The position numbers and the translations under genes are program-made. From assembly GCA_964019415.1 (NCBI GenBank), contig OZ025878.1:4840512-4904511 (forward strand): a stretch of 64,000 bases of DNA, written 5' to 3'. Position 1 is the first letter of the stretch; each line of letters starts with the position of its first letter. This document shows, one piece after another, positions 29,101 to 37,475 of this stretch. The notes below the pieces were generated by a model that was not told the DNA's origin, ran no database searches, and saw only the letters and a list, made by a program, of their open reading frames with translations. The stretch is from Ianthella basta. Its lineage: Eukaryota > Porifera > Demospongiae > Verongiida > Ianthellidae.

Positions 29101-32100
29101 AGTTAAAGATTCACTCACAGTCCTCATCTAGAATTCTGATGTAGGCGGTGGAGGGGGTTCCTTTTCTAGCATTCCAGTTGTTAGTTATCTCTGGGCCAAA
29201 ATCAAATGTTGCTATTAGGAATTCATCAAACTCCAATACACAATCATCGATTATAGTAAAGTTATGAAATGCAGAAATACTGGTTGGTGTGAAGATAGAT
29301 TCATTTCTTGTATTCTCCACATCAGTACGACCATACACTGTGCAATTAAGTGAAAGAAGCTATATCACGGTAGATTCATTCATGCACCAATTAATTCACA
29401 ACTACTTACTTGTCACTTGAGCCTTGCCATAATAATTTCCTCCATACATCGCTCGTTCAATTGAAGAATTAGTGATCATGCCTATAAAATGATATGCATA
29501 CATGAAAGTATTATAAAAGGTGGAGTGATCAGACTGAGAAAGTGTCCCAAAGAAGGCAACACTGTAAAATCATTCAGGTTTGACTCCTAATTACCTGGAA
29601 AGACGTCAGGTCCAAGCACTTTAAGAGATGGAAAGCTGTAGCGGTCACTATCAGGAATCCTTCTGGGACTTCCATGAATGGCGACTTGGGCTACTTCAAT
29701 GGCAGAATCTGTGACAAGCTCTAAGGTTGCTAATTCATTTTCTTGGAACTGATAGAAATCTTGAACCCAGCGCACAATCAGCTCTGGAAACAGCAATACT
29801 AATCTTGTAAAGCTCTAAGTGCCCATGTAGGGTATCCATGTTATACTTTGTATCACACTAGCCAGGATTTCACAGTTTCCAACATCTTATATAGCAGCTA
29901 CCAGCTACACTCATCAGTAATAATGACAAAGAGTGCACTTTGTTTAAACAAGGAATGACAAGACATATGTGCTGGTGATGAGAAGGTCAACAGCAGGCAA
30001 TGAGAGCTATATTATGAATAATGTAATTATGCACAATACTATGGTACAATTGAGCAGCTACAATGAGGTCAATGATGACATGACATTAATTTAAGTAGAT
30101 ACATGATGCCATGGATCATATGATGTGAGTGGTGTCCCATATACATAATTTCACAATTCAGTCCAGGATGGCTGTGTAAACCTCTGGAAGGTTTCTTGCT
30201 CTCTATTCAACTTGTCTTCATTATGCTAAATGTGCCACTTCTCAAGTAAGCAATGTGTGGTAGTGTATTGGTAGCTGTCGGGCATATTTGCCTTACTCAG
30301 GTTTATGCCATGCGATCATGACCAGAGAGTGAGGAACCCTTAAAAGAGGTTCCACACAGCACTCCTGGACTCAATTGCGAATTATCTATTCATGACGCCA
30401 CTCACATCTGATTCCCCTCCTGTAGCATTATGTATTTACTTATGTCATGTCATCCCTGGCCCTTCAACTGTAATAAATGTACAATATATCATTCTTCAGA
30501 ACTCGCACCAGCTGTCATTCATCATGTCATGTCATCCCATGTTATTTATACAGTGTAGAGTTCATTCATTGTAATTCACTGATAAAGGTAGCTGATAGTT
30601 ACCGAAATGTTTGAAAATTGTAAATTCCATCTCATGTGAAATATAGTGCAACAGCAATAGAAACAAGAGCCAATAATAATGTGCAAACATGCATGGTCAC
30701 TCACTCAACTAGTCATAACACATACATGTGCTCACCATCATCATCATGAATGTGTATTGTGACTTGACTTGGAAAAATCACCTGGACTGAATCCACAATA
30801 CCTCCTTGAAGAGTACAGATAAAGGACTCCCTTGGTTCAGCAATATCATCATTAATGATTGGTATCATCAGTAAGTCTTGGTAATGTGGGAAGCTTTGAA
30901 TAGTTCCAGTATCCCTGAAGCGAATCTTGGTTCCAACAGTGAAGTTGAAATCTCTGCCAGGAAAGGCTGCACACAAGGTGGTAACAAGACAAAGTGTGGT
31001 AGCTCACTCAACTCCTACTAGCAGCACGCTAGCATCAGTGACTGATATGGTGTCCATACCTGGTTCTACATCAGTGGCAATAGTCTCTGAACACTCAACA
31101 CCAACTGCTATCTCATTGGCATAAATCCCAAATGCTTCACCACTCAGTATCACTACATCTCCCTCAGTCACATTTATGGTTTGTGATATTGTCCAGTTGA
31201 CCTGTACAACTACAAGAAGCAATTGCTTGCTCAAGGCATAGCAGCAACACAGTATACGTACATTTTATAATTTGCTATTCTGTATGTATATTAATGATGA
31301 GCTGCTTGACTTACTGTCATCATCTTCAATGCTTATATCCACAAAGATGTTATTCACACCAGGTTGAGGTACAAAGAACTGTGCTGCTTGTCCAATGGGG
31401 CGAACTGCACTGAGTCGGAGGCGAAAGTACTCCCTTTCCTCAAATATCCGATCATCAGCAATGTAGATCACATGTTCAGTTGAATTAGCTTGCCTGGAGA
31501 GGAAAGTTACTGTAAAGTTCCTGGATGTATAATCCTGAAGACTGACAAGATAGTCAGACCCTGCAAGTGTGAGGGGGAACATATTTGTGTACAGTCGGTG
31601 TGACAGAGCAATAGTATACGAGGCAGAAGAAAAAGCATTATTATGAGTACTGTACATCTTAATGCAGGAGAGAGAAAATTATTATCTGAGACACCACACA
31701 AATTGCTTCAGCAATTGATAATGACAGCTTTATCTAGCTACACAAATTAGGTATAATGTGTTTGGTTCAATAATGACGCTTACCAAATGTAGCCCGCAGA
31801 CGGGGATCGTCAGCTGGCAAATCTTCGACTGTTATGTCTACTTCAATACTTCCAGTGAAAGCAGGGACAAAAGACCTAGTCAGGATAGGGGCTGACAAGT
31901 GAACCACAAATTGTCCATCTTCACCAGTGGCAGTGGTACTGATAGAAAAGTCTGGACTAACTGCATGATAGAAGGGAGGGGTGGCAATCCGGGAAGAAAA
32001 GGGGAGATTAGGTGATATATGTGAGAGGAAGAAGGGGGAAAAAAGAGAGAGGGAGAGGGAGAACAATTGAGAGGGGATGAAGAAAGGGAGAGGGAGAGGG

Positions 32101-32402
32101 AGTGGGAGAGAGAGAACTGTCTGTTGACTGCATTGATGATCACATATCAAATGACATGGCATCTGATGGCTCAACATGCATGGATGCAGCTACAGGTATT
32201 TACTCTGTAATCTGGATTGTGACAATCTGGTGTCCAAAGAAAACAATTTGAAGTGAGAGGAACATAACTGATGAAACAAATTCAATGACTGCCTTCCTTT
32301 AAAACTCACAGGATAATTGTTCTGTGCCCTGAGTGATCAGAGTTGCCAGCAGCACTATGGCTGCCAACAATTGCAAGAACCTCATCCTGCACCTCAGTAC
32401 AG
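1717..32402 (-). CDS. Gene B: Calx-beta/HRM adhesion G-protein-coupled receptor, 68 coding exons
   Basis: Predicted cell-surface adhesion GPCR of about 3,684 residues. I assembled 68 coding exons by hand from GT-AG borders; all junction phases agree and the summed length (11,055 nt with stop) divides by three. Order: signal peptide (1-25), 9 Calx-beta repeats (to about 1278), 14 Calx-beta repeats in seven two-domain units (1279-2901), HRM (about 2902-2973), GAIN with GPS (cleavage predicted after Leu 3282), 7TM (about 3299-3585) and an 100-residue tail ending ESCV. The start ATG (32383-32385) opens a hydrophobic leader and matches the start of gene A. Calx-beta repeats bind calcium in adhesion proteins and in the vertebrate receptor ADGRV1, which it resembles in architecture; I see no LamG or EPTP repeats, and HRM is not part of ADGRV1, so orthology is not claimed. 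Ligand and G protein are unknown. Confidence 0.85.
2276..5262 (-). CDS. Gene B exons 59-66: seven-transmembrane core of the adhesion GPCR
   Basis: Exons 5177-5262 (TM1, ITYIGCSISLLCLL), 4997-5108 (TM2, HLNLCIALSLGLLLFLTG), 4203-4359 (TM3 and start of TM4, ALLHYFFLATFTWTLCEA), 3315-3420 (TM4 and loop 2, ALPIPVVVITGG), 3165-3231 (loop 2 cysteine and TM5, CWLPSEKGIIFAFIGPM), 2856-2974 (TM5 end and loop 3), 2457-2583 (TM6-7, LLPLLGFTWIIGLFAVG, YLFVIANVFQ) and 2276-2362 (TM7 end, GLFIFLFHVVRHEKV). These are strong adhesion-class signatures, including the TM3-loop 2 cysteine pair. No key motif is missing, so the core looks functional. Confidence 0.92.
3421..4996. other. Introns inside the 7TM region of gene B
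   Basis: Two introns (3421-4202 and 4360-4996) flank the TM3 exon. The first contains a small GC-rich palindrome (GGGCGAAGCGCCC at about 3975). No other coding signal seen. Confidence 0.5.
5365..7420 (-). CDS. Gene B exons 51-58: GAIN domain and GPS autoproteolysis site
   Basis: Exons 7227-7420, 7082-7133, 6941-7009, 6573-6654, 6304-6462, 6146-6233, 5788-5905 and 5365-5577. The first part is helical and acidic (NVSQDLSAALQ, VVADILSNVLDE), the second beta-rich, ending in the GPS motif: CAFFNF, GGWSYRG, DTHVGCNASHLTSFVVLVS. The HLT tripeptide needed for self-cleavage is intact, giving a predicted tethered agonist starting TSFVVLVS. Only the first and third of the four usual GPS cysteines are present; the second (GC to GV) and fourth are both missing. 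Mixed exon phases here contrast with the phase-1 ectodomain. For exon 54 I use the acceptor before AGCACAGAAAG at 6655-6656, the only one that keeps the frame. Confidence 0.85.
7533..7747 (-). CDS. Gene B exon 50: HRM (hormone-receptor motif) domain
   Basis: The exon encodes about 71 residues with four cysteines and the HRM pattern: NCPN, WRIQWPVTAPDSTQ, ACQREGD, AYRRCLAGGVWDSV and SECES. HRM domains lie just before the GAIN domain in many family B and adhesion GPCRs. I place the acceptor at 7748-7749 (CTACCAG), because it joins in frame with the last Calx-beta exon; a nearer AG at 7738-7739 would break the frame. The exon ends in phase 0, the end of the long run of phase-1 exons. Confidence 0.8.
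7813..18147 (-). CDS. Gene B exons 22-49: seven tandem four-exon units, 14 Calx-beta repeats
   Basis: Each unit has four phase-1/1 exons of 135, 204, 147 and 210 nt (c, d, a, b; the first d is 201), giving 232 residues and two Calx-beta repeats. c exons: 18013-18147, 14620-14754, 13339-13473, 12239-12373, 11175-11309, 10024-10158, 8789-8923. d exons: 15481-15681, 14312-14515, 13024-13227, 11923-12126, 10866-11069, 9707-9910, 8508-8711. a exons: 15224-15370, 13970-14116, 12755-12901, 11682-11828, 10629-10775, 9469-9615, 8260-8406. b exons: 14830-15039, 13558-13767, 12462-12671, 11389-11598, 10240-10449, 9042-9251, 7813-8022. Hallmarks are ISFSPQNYTVPEG (c), DPDDYTGGSF with EDDEYFKATL (d), VRFNPSDYSVKEG (a) and VTIIDDNIAELAELFTLDL (b). 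The b exons are nearly identical copy to copy; the first c/d pair is the most divergent and is separated by a 2.3 kb intron. Confidence 0.9.
15682..18012. other. Long intron between the first c and d exons of the gene B array
   Basis: The 2.3 kb intron is far longer than the 100-400 nt introns of the other units. It has no exon-like frame. At about 17507 GCTGATGAAGGCCCACATGG resembles the 3' terminus of Penelope-like elements, so a retroelement remnant is likely. Confidence 0.5.
18720..18899. mobile_element. MITE with perfect terminal inverted repeats
   Basis: The ends TCAGTGGAACCTGTCTAAGA and its exact reverse complement bound about 180 bp without coding capacity. Internal CAGCCACCTCTCCA motifs repeat. 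A degenerate relative lies at about 35030-35205, and half an end occurs near 60094. This is the structure of a non-autonomous DNA transposon. Confidence 0.75.
19318..23205 (-). CDS. Gene B exons 13-21: second block of four Calx-beta repeats
   Basis: Exons at 23017-23205, 21504-21743, 21284-21433, 20974-21198, 20704-20892, 20527-20604, 20239-20457, 20030-20167 and 19318-19557 repeat the order and nearly the sizes of exons 2-10, so an internal nine-exon duplication produced it. Acidic turns such as IINDEIAEPRKSF, LSDDSVLEFDELL and ITDDTILEGLEHF are kept. The mini-exon is 78 nt here versus 72 elsewhere. All exons remain phase 1/1. Confidence 0.85.
22579..22693. mobile_element. Short CpG-rich inverted-repeat element
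   Basis: TTAAATGGCGACCAA and its exact reverse complement bound 115 bp, with a second inner inverted repeat around GCGATTTAGA. The surrounding 22330-22700 stretch is unusually rich in CG dinucleotides for the window. It lies in the intron between exons 13 and 14 of gene B. Confidence 0.6.
23206..24384. other. Intron between exons 12 and 13 of gene B
   Basis: No coding signal. A short direct repeat of CCTCCAAATG occurs three to four times at 23805-23837. Parts near the 3' end resemble the matching region of gene A. Confidence 0.45.
24385..25663 (-). CDS. Gene B exons 11-12: single extra Calx-beta repeat
   Basis: Exon 11 (25481-25663) and exon 12 (24385-24630) together make one Calx-beta repeat of the same subtype as exons 2+3 (core LSAPILTRSFAPAFTGRIEV and the acidic turn IVDDSTSEEKEYFRLRI). 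Both are phase 1/1. The exon 11 donor is GTCAGC instead of the GTAAGC of its partner in gene A, and a foldback repeat abuts it on the intron side, so splicing here may be weak. Skipping either exon keeps the frame. Confidence 0.75.
24995..25090 (-). mobile_element. tRNA-derived SINE fragment
   Basis: On the minus strand GGTGGCTAGAGCACTGGC is followed about 20 bases later by GGGTTTGATTCCC, resembling the A and B boxes of an RNA polymerase III promoter. The sequence does not close into a tRNA with an intact anticodon arm that I can defend, so I call a SINE remnant rather than a tRNA gene. Confidence 0.5.
25100..25480. repeat. Foldback repeat cluster abutting gene B exon 11
   Basis: Copies of a unit around CAGAATCAGTTTATGGAAGG and GTCACAGCAGGCATCCC appear near 24840, 25145 and 25275, and an inverted copy at 25397-25447 (CTCATGATTCCTTCCACAAA). 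The matching place in gene A (51110-51400) has the same arrangement, so the repeat predates the duplication. Confidence 0.6.
26437..31960 (-). CDS. Gene B exons 2-10: first block of four Calx-beta repeats
   Basis: Exons at 31784-31960, 31315-31560, 31060-31209, 30736-30966, 29595-29783, 29410-29481, 29119-29337, 28911-29048 and 26437-26676. Exons 2+3, 4+5, 6+7+8 and 9+10 each give one Calx-beta fold; second-half exons carry the acidic turn of the family (IADDRIFEEREYF, IINDDIAEPRESF, IIDDCVLEFDEFL). Every exon is a multiple of three and phase 1 on both sides. The third repeat is unusual: its first half is long and a 72-nt mini-exon sits between the halves. Exon 10 lies beyond a 2.2 kb intron with a foldback repeat. 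The block recurs as exons 13-21 and twice in gene A. Confidence 0.85.
26677..28910. other. Intron between exons 9 and 10 of gene B
   Basis: No exon-like frame. It holds the foldback element at 27479-27642, and stretches near 27230-27470 and 28610-28860 that match intron sequence at 54720-54910 and 57840-58080 of gene A. Confidence 0.55.
27479..27642. mobile_element. Foldback MITE in intron 9 of gene B
   Basis: The left arm (TGCAGAATGGCTGTCGCGAA, CTCACAACTCACCTTTGAAC) is mirrored by the right arm (TTGAGTTGTGAG, GCGACAACCATTTTGCAAAA), with arms of about 60 bp and no coding capacity. Confidence 0.65.
29784..30735. other. Intron between exons 5 and 6 of gene B with a retroelement terminus
   Basis: At about 30577 CACTGATAAAGGTAGCTGAT followed by CCGAAATGTTTG resembles the conserved Penelope-like 3' terminus. 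The matching intron in gene A is only about 80 nt, so this insertion happened after the duplication. Confidence 0.45.
31965..32120. repeat. Long purine-rich tract in intron 1 of gene B
   Basis: About 155 bases are almost purely A and G on the plus strand (runs such as GGGAGAGGGAGAGGGAG), forming a pyrimidine tract on the sense strand just upstream of the exon 2 acceptor. Gene A has a similar tract at 60440-60620. Confidence 0.7.
32310..32402 (-). CDS. Gene B exon 1: 5' UTR end and signal peptide
   Basis: The ATG at 32383-32385 starts a 25-residue leader (MRFLQLLAAIVLLATLITQG, then TEQLS) with a hydrophobic core, a typical secretory signal peptide. The exon ends in phase 1 at a GTGAGT donor (32310). 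A likely 5' UTR intron precedes it: acceptor at about 32403, donor of the upstream untranslated exon at 32492 (GTGAGT). Gene A has the same arrangement and a similar leader. Confidence 0.8.
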
Positions 32403-32550
32403 CTATGAAGAGATGAGTCTGTACAAAGAAAGAACATAATACAATACGAGGGAATCATCTGCAGTAGCTGCCACATTTTTGACTAACTCACCATCCAGAG
32501 TTCCCGCACAATGTTGGGCATGGCTGTGCAAAGCAGTTCACTCAGTCTGC

Positions 32551-32558
32551 TTTTTATA
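32551..32558 (-). promoter_or_regulatory. Candidate TATA box of gene B
   Basis: On the minus strand the sequence reads TATAAAAA, about 60 bases upstream of the predicted donor (32492) of the 5' untranslated exon. That leaves room for a start of transcription 25-30 bases downstream. The surrounding few hundred bases resemble the region upstream of gene A. Confidence 0.45.
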
Positions 32559-33235
32559 GCTAACAGAACTGACTTCCTTCCTGTCCAATGGTGTAATGTA
32601 TTGGTACTGAGAAATAGGAAAGGGGAAATATCGCTACTCGCTGAATATTAGGACTATCTAAAGTCAAACAAAAACTAAATTGTAGCTCTCTTCAGGCTTA
32701 ATTGACATGCAATTAATGCAATGGCCTATGGCCTATGCCTAAATTTCTATCATCGTTCATTTCCAGTTAAGATGAACTTCTTCTTATCCCGCCACATTGA
32801 TTTCACTGTAATTTATATCTCATCCCACAGACACAATATCTGTTGAAGCCCATGTTGTATGCCACCACATCACCCCCATTTACATGCACCCACAGTAATT
32901 TTGTACCAACACAGACATAGTAAATATTTAAATCCCTGCCTTTATCATATAGCAACCCACGATAATTTGTACTCTGTGACCAGTAAGCCAGACCATGGCT
33001 GAGCAGCTTCTAGCACTAGCTGCTGCCACATGAATACTGATAGAGCAGTTTAAAAGAATGGAGTGAAACAGTTACTCTGCTAAAGGGCATTGCTTCATCT
33101 TCCTTGACTCCAAAGTGTTTCTATCAGTGTAGCACAGGATTGAGATGCTGCACCATCCCCAATAGTCTGTATTGTATTCTGGAAAACTTTGTAATCTCTA
33201 TAACATTGTAGATCACAAATCTTTAAGTATTTCTT

Positions 33236-33569
<334 letters not shown>

Positions 33570-33649
33570 CACAGTGGCAGTGCTTTATCATGAAGCATAA
33601 GCAAAATAGTGTACATGTGAGTATAAGCAAGTGTATGTTAGCATTATGC

Positions 33650-34170
33650 TAGGTTTCATGGAAAACATGCACAACTAAGGAACAAAGACGATGTACATGG
33701 ACACATACAATGATGTCATAACTACATTACAATCACCTTACCATGCAGAGCATGGTAGAAAACAGATTATGAGAGACATTGGTTGAGTGGTGATTAGATT
33801 ACATGCACATAGGGTGATGAGACAGTAAACTGGAGGTGAATCAAGACTAGAAAGTGATGCAAAGTTTACCTTCACCATCTTTTATACAGTGCATTTGTTT
33901 GCTTTGCGTTCATACTATAGGCAAGATGAACTGTGAACCCAGTTGGGCACAGTGCTTCAGCATGAAGCATAAATACAATCATGATGTTAATATACTGTAA
34001 GTGTACATCTCTTGTTAGGTTTTATGCAAGACATCACAACTAAAGAACAAGGGCAAAGTACATGGACACATATAAAGACGTCATAACTACATTAGAATCA
34101 TTTTCATGGTGCTACAACAACACCATAATAATCCCAAACATGAGAAACACAACATGGTTTCTCCCAAGTG
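33650..34170. repeat. Duplicated flank segment, two tandem copies, third copy upstream of gene A
   Basis: The motif set CACAACTAA, GAACAA, GTACATGGACACAT, GTCATAACTACATTA and AACACAACATGGTTTCTCC occurs at about 33655, at 34020-34165 and again at 62610-62760. It extends the duplicated region beyond the promoters. Confidence 0.7.
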
Positions 34171-35029
34171 AAGCTGTGAGTTCCAACTGCAGTGTCAAAG
34201 ATATCCTGACAGTGTAATACACTCTGAGATGACTTAAAGCAAATTGGAAGAATATCTGGCTGTTAGGATACTGTAGTCCAGTAATTAGGGGAACTGTTAC
34301 ATGTTGTATGCATAAATTATGATTCTCACTTGTAAACGGAGTCCTACATCCACCTCTAAAATGATTTGAAGTATACACACATGCAGTATAGTGACAATTT
34401 CTTGAGCGGGACACAACTATTAGTGATGATCAACTGCATGTAGAATATTTTGACCCAAAGGTCTTTCAACTGTGTCCTACTAAGTCTGTACTAAATCAAT
34501 GTGTGAATGATAGAGCATAAGCCTCCTCTATTTGTACAGTCATGCTTATGCCCAAATACAAGTTCGGTTACTTGTAACACCATACCTATGCGACACATGT
34601 GTGCTATACTATACTAGCCATTTCATAATACTGTACAAGCAAGATGTGTATTTATGTCAAGACACAGGATCCTATTATTGGCAACAAAACCAAACCACTG
34701 GCATACACTGTAGATCTAGAGTATGGATACCTTTGCATTTATACATATTATAAGGCTGTATAGCTACTGTACAATTATGTGACTGTATAAAGCTAGTGCT
34801 CTCCTTCATGTGTGAGCATGGACAACATAGCACTCTTGACTGCAATGCCAGAGATCTGCAGTGTGGTCTATTTCATTTTCTGCAGTTTAAATAAAGGCAC
34901 ATGAACAATTCTTATTACTTAGCCAATTACTGCCAATATCCTGAAGAGCAATTGGAATGTGTGGTGGCTATTGGCACCTGAGAAACTACTAGTGTGTGTA
35001 TGTGAACATGTGGCATGCAGTAGCTAGTA

Positions 35030-35205
35030 CAGTTAAACGTGTCTTAGACAGCCACCTGTGGGTTGTTACAATTTGGCTTTTATAGAGTGTTGGCTGCATT
35101 ACAGCCATAGAATGTAATGTTTAAGTGCTACGTGGGGCCAGGGAGGCTGGTCATTATAGGGAGGGGGATACCTTACACAGCAACCATCTTAGACAGGTTC
35201 CGTGC
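35030..35205. mobile_element. Degenerate relative of the MITE at 18720
   Basis: Ends GTCTTAGACAGCCACC and CTTAGACAGGTTCC, with an internal GGCCAGGGAGGCTGG, match the 18.7 kb element with point differences. It lies between the two genes. Confidence 0.55.
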
Positions 35206-35507
35206 ATGACTTGTTGCATGAATTTCAGCTAGGTCTTCGACTTACTGTTAAAATAATATCTGCTATCCATACTTCTCAACTGTCTACAGGTGTCACAGAA
35301 TATTTCACTTTAACAATGTTGGTCAAATTGAATGGGCATTTATATATTTCATCAATTAAATCCAAGTTAAACACAACTCACCAATTGGCACCTTGCTACA
35401 TTAATGTATACTCTAAGGCTCAGTACATGTTTGCATGCTGATTAATAATGTAATGATACAACATGACAACATATAGTCATTGTACAAGTAAGGAAATGTT
35501 TAAGCAG

Positions 35508-35980
35508 AAATTCACGGTAACTCAGGTTGTTTTGGCCACATAGGCCTTCATCAGCTGATGAACTGAAGATACAGAGGAGATGCTATGTTTTTATAGAGGT
35601 GTGACCGGTGGCTTGAAAGGGCTAGAAGTGATAGAAATGGTAGAGGTTCTAAGGGGTGTTAACTGCTAAAGGGGGGGGGGGATGTAAATAATGATGTGGT
35701 AAGTGTTACAAGGGGGTGGTAACAGCTTAAGGGTGTGTGTGAGTGGTGCACAGAGTCTGGAGTAGTGGGGTCATAGTAAGTGAACCTAGGTGGGGTCTAT
35801 AAATGGGGCTCCATACAGTTAACACCCTTTAGAACTTCTACCATTTTATCACCTCTAGCACTTTCAAGCCACCGCTCACACCTCTATATAAACACAGCAT
35901 CTCCTCTATATCTTCAGTTTATCTGCTTATGAAGGCCTACGTGGTTGGAACATCCTGAGTTACCATGAATTTCTGCTACA
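35508..35980. mobile_element. Large foldback element
   Basis: Arms of about 160 bp mirror each other: left GGTAACTCAGG, GGCCTTCATCAG, AGAGGAGATGCT, GGTGTTAACTG; right CAGTTAACACCC, AGCATCTCCTCT, GAAGGCCTACGTGG, TCCTGAGTTACC. The GATGAAGGCC at the ends resembles Penelope-like termini. Unpaired centre about 140 bp with a G-run. Confidence 0.7.
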
Positions 35981-37150
35981 TAAGTATCACTAGCCACAAT
36001 ACATCCCACGTAGCATTGAGTCTGTATGCTATCATGTTTAAGCAATGTGCAAATAACAACATAGAATACATACGTAGCTACAGACGAAGTGATAAGATTT
36101 GCATTTATTATAATCCATTTATTTATAATATTAATAATATTAATTTATTATAAATTGTTGCACTAACTGTACATATCCCTGTGCACCAAGACTGCACTTG
36201 ACAGTCTCTACTGTCTGGTATCGCAACACTATACTACAGATGCTACAGACTATACTTTTGCAGTTCATCGCATATGTGGTGTGTCATATCTCCTTTCATC
36301 TCAAGATTCTTAGTAGGTGGAGTCCAGACACACCTCTATCAATTATTAATCAACATACTAGCATTCCTTTGCCATGGCCACCATAACATTAAGATCACAT
36401 TTCATAGCTCATGATTGTGAAGTCTCCATTTTATAATACTTTGTGAATGGTAGGCATCAGCATGCAGTTGTCCATGATTCATGCAATGAACACAGTCAAC
36501 ACCATCACTGTCACTTAGTACTATAACAGCCATGGCCACATTAACAGCATGGCAAAGTATAATAATTGTATCATATGCATTCATAAGCAGTGGTAATGTT
36601 TTGTATGAGGGGGAGGAATTTGAGCATTACATTAATATTCAGGTCAATGTTCAAAACCTTGGGCATATGTACTTTGTGATCAGCATCCATTCACTCTGTT
36701 TATCATAATATGCAGACTACACTCCTCTCCTCATCTCTCCCCCCCACACCTAACTATGTACACAATCACTTGATTCAATCAGCAACATAATGGGAGTAGT
36801 TTTGTTATGACCCAGAATGCTCATCTTCAAAGACATTGTCTCTAATCTACAGAATCTGATGTCTCAATTATAGCAAGGTGTCCTCTCAAGTGAGATAATG
36901 CTGTGCAGCTATTATATAGTCTACAAAGAGAGCTGCATGCAATCTTCCCTAGTCCTGTAACAGTACTAGTACACAGATCAAATTAGCATATCAACTCAAG
37001 CACACGTACCACTTACAGTACAGGTAAGGTGTTCTGAGTGCAACATAACAGTTTCTGTCGTGAGCCTCTACGATGTGTTGGCAGCTACAAAATTAAAGGC
37101 TGGATAAATTGAAAACATTATTGAATTCCACACTGCACTCCCATCAGTTA

Positions 37151-37475
37151 CTAATTAGCATTCTCATACACTTCCCCTTCAGCAACACTCTGGTCACACT
37201 CCACAGTGGCAACCTGGACACTAAGTGTGGCATCCTGCAAGATGCCATGAGCAGTGTCCCCCTGCTCCCCCTCATTGGCCTCAAAGGGCAGCTCCTCATA
37301 TGTGTGGTCCTCTTCCCCCTTGCCTGCCTCTTTGTTAGAAGAGAAGCTTGTGACTGCCTCCTCTTTAGTCACATATGCTGGATTCTTCATCATGTTCTCA
37401 AGGGCAACACCCCCAGGCTTACTGTCAATGTACTCACACTCGTCATATATCGGGTTGGGGAGAGGACGGTTGGGC
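37151..37475 (-). CDS. Gene A exon 30: cytoplasmic tail with tyrosine docking motifs
   Basis: The last exon encodes 107 residues and stops with TAG at 37151-37153. The tail has five tyrosines in acidic contexts: NPIYDE, ECEYIDS, KNPAYVTKEE, DHTYEELPF and the near-terminal EVYENAN. Two are NPxY motifs (PTB-domain or endocytic adaptor docking) and YENA is a Y-x-N motif of the Grb2-SH2 type. There is no kinase or phosphatase domain, so signalling would depend on other kinases. Function is inferred from motifs only. Confidence 0.85.

Noticed and set aside
1717-32402. Orthologue of ADGRV1 (VLGR1)
   Set aside because: Calx-beta repeats, GPS and PDZ ligand fit, but no LamG or EPTP repeats are seen and an HRM domain is present; 7TM phylogeny would be needed.
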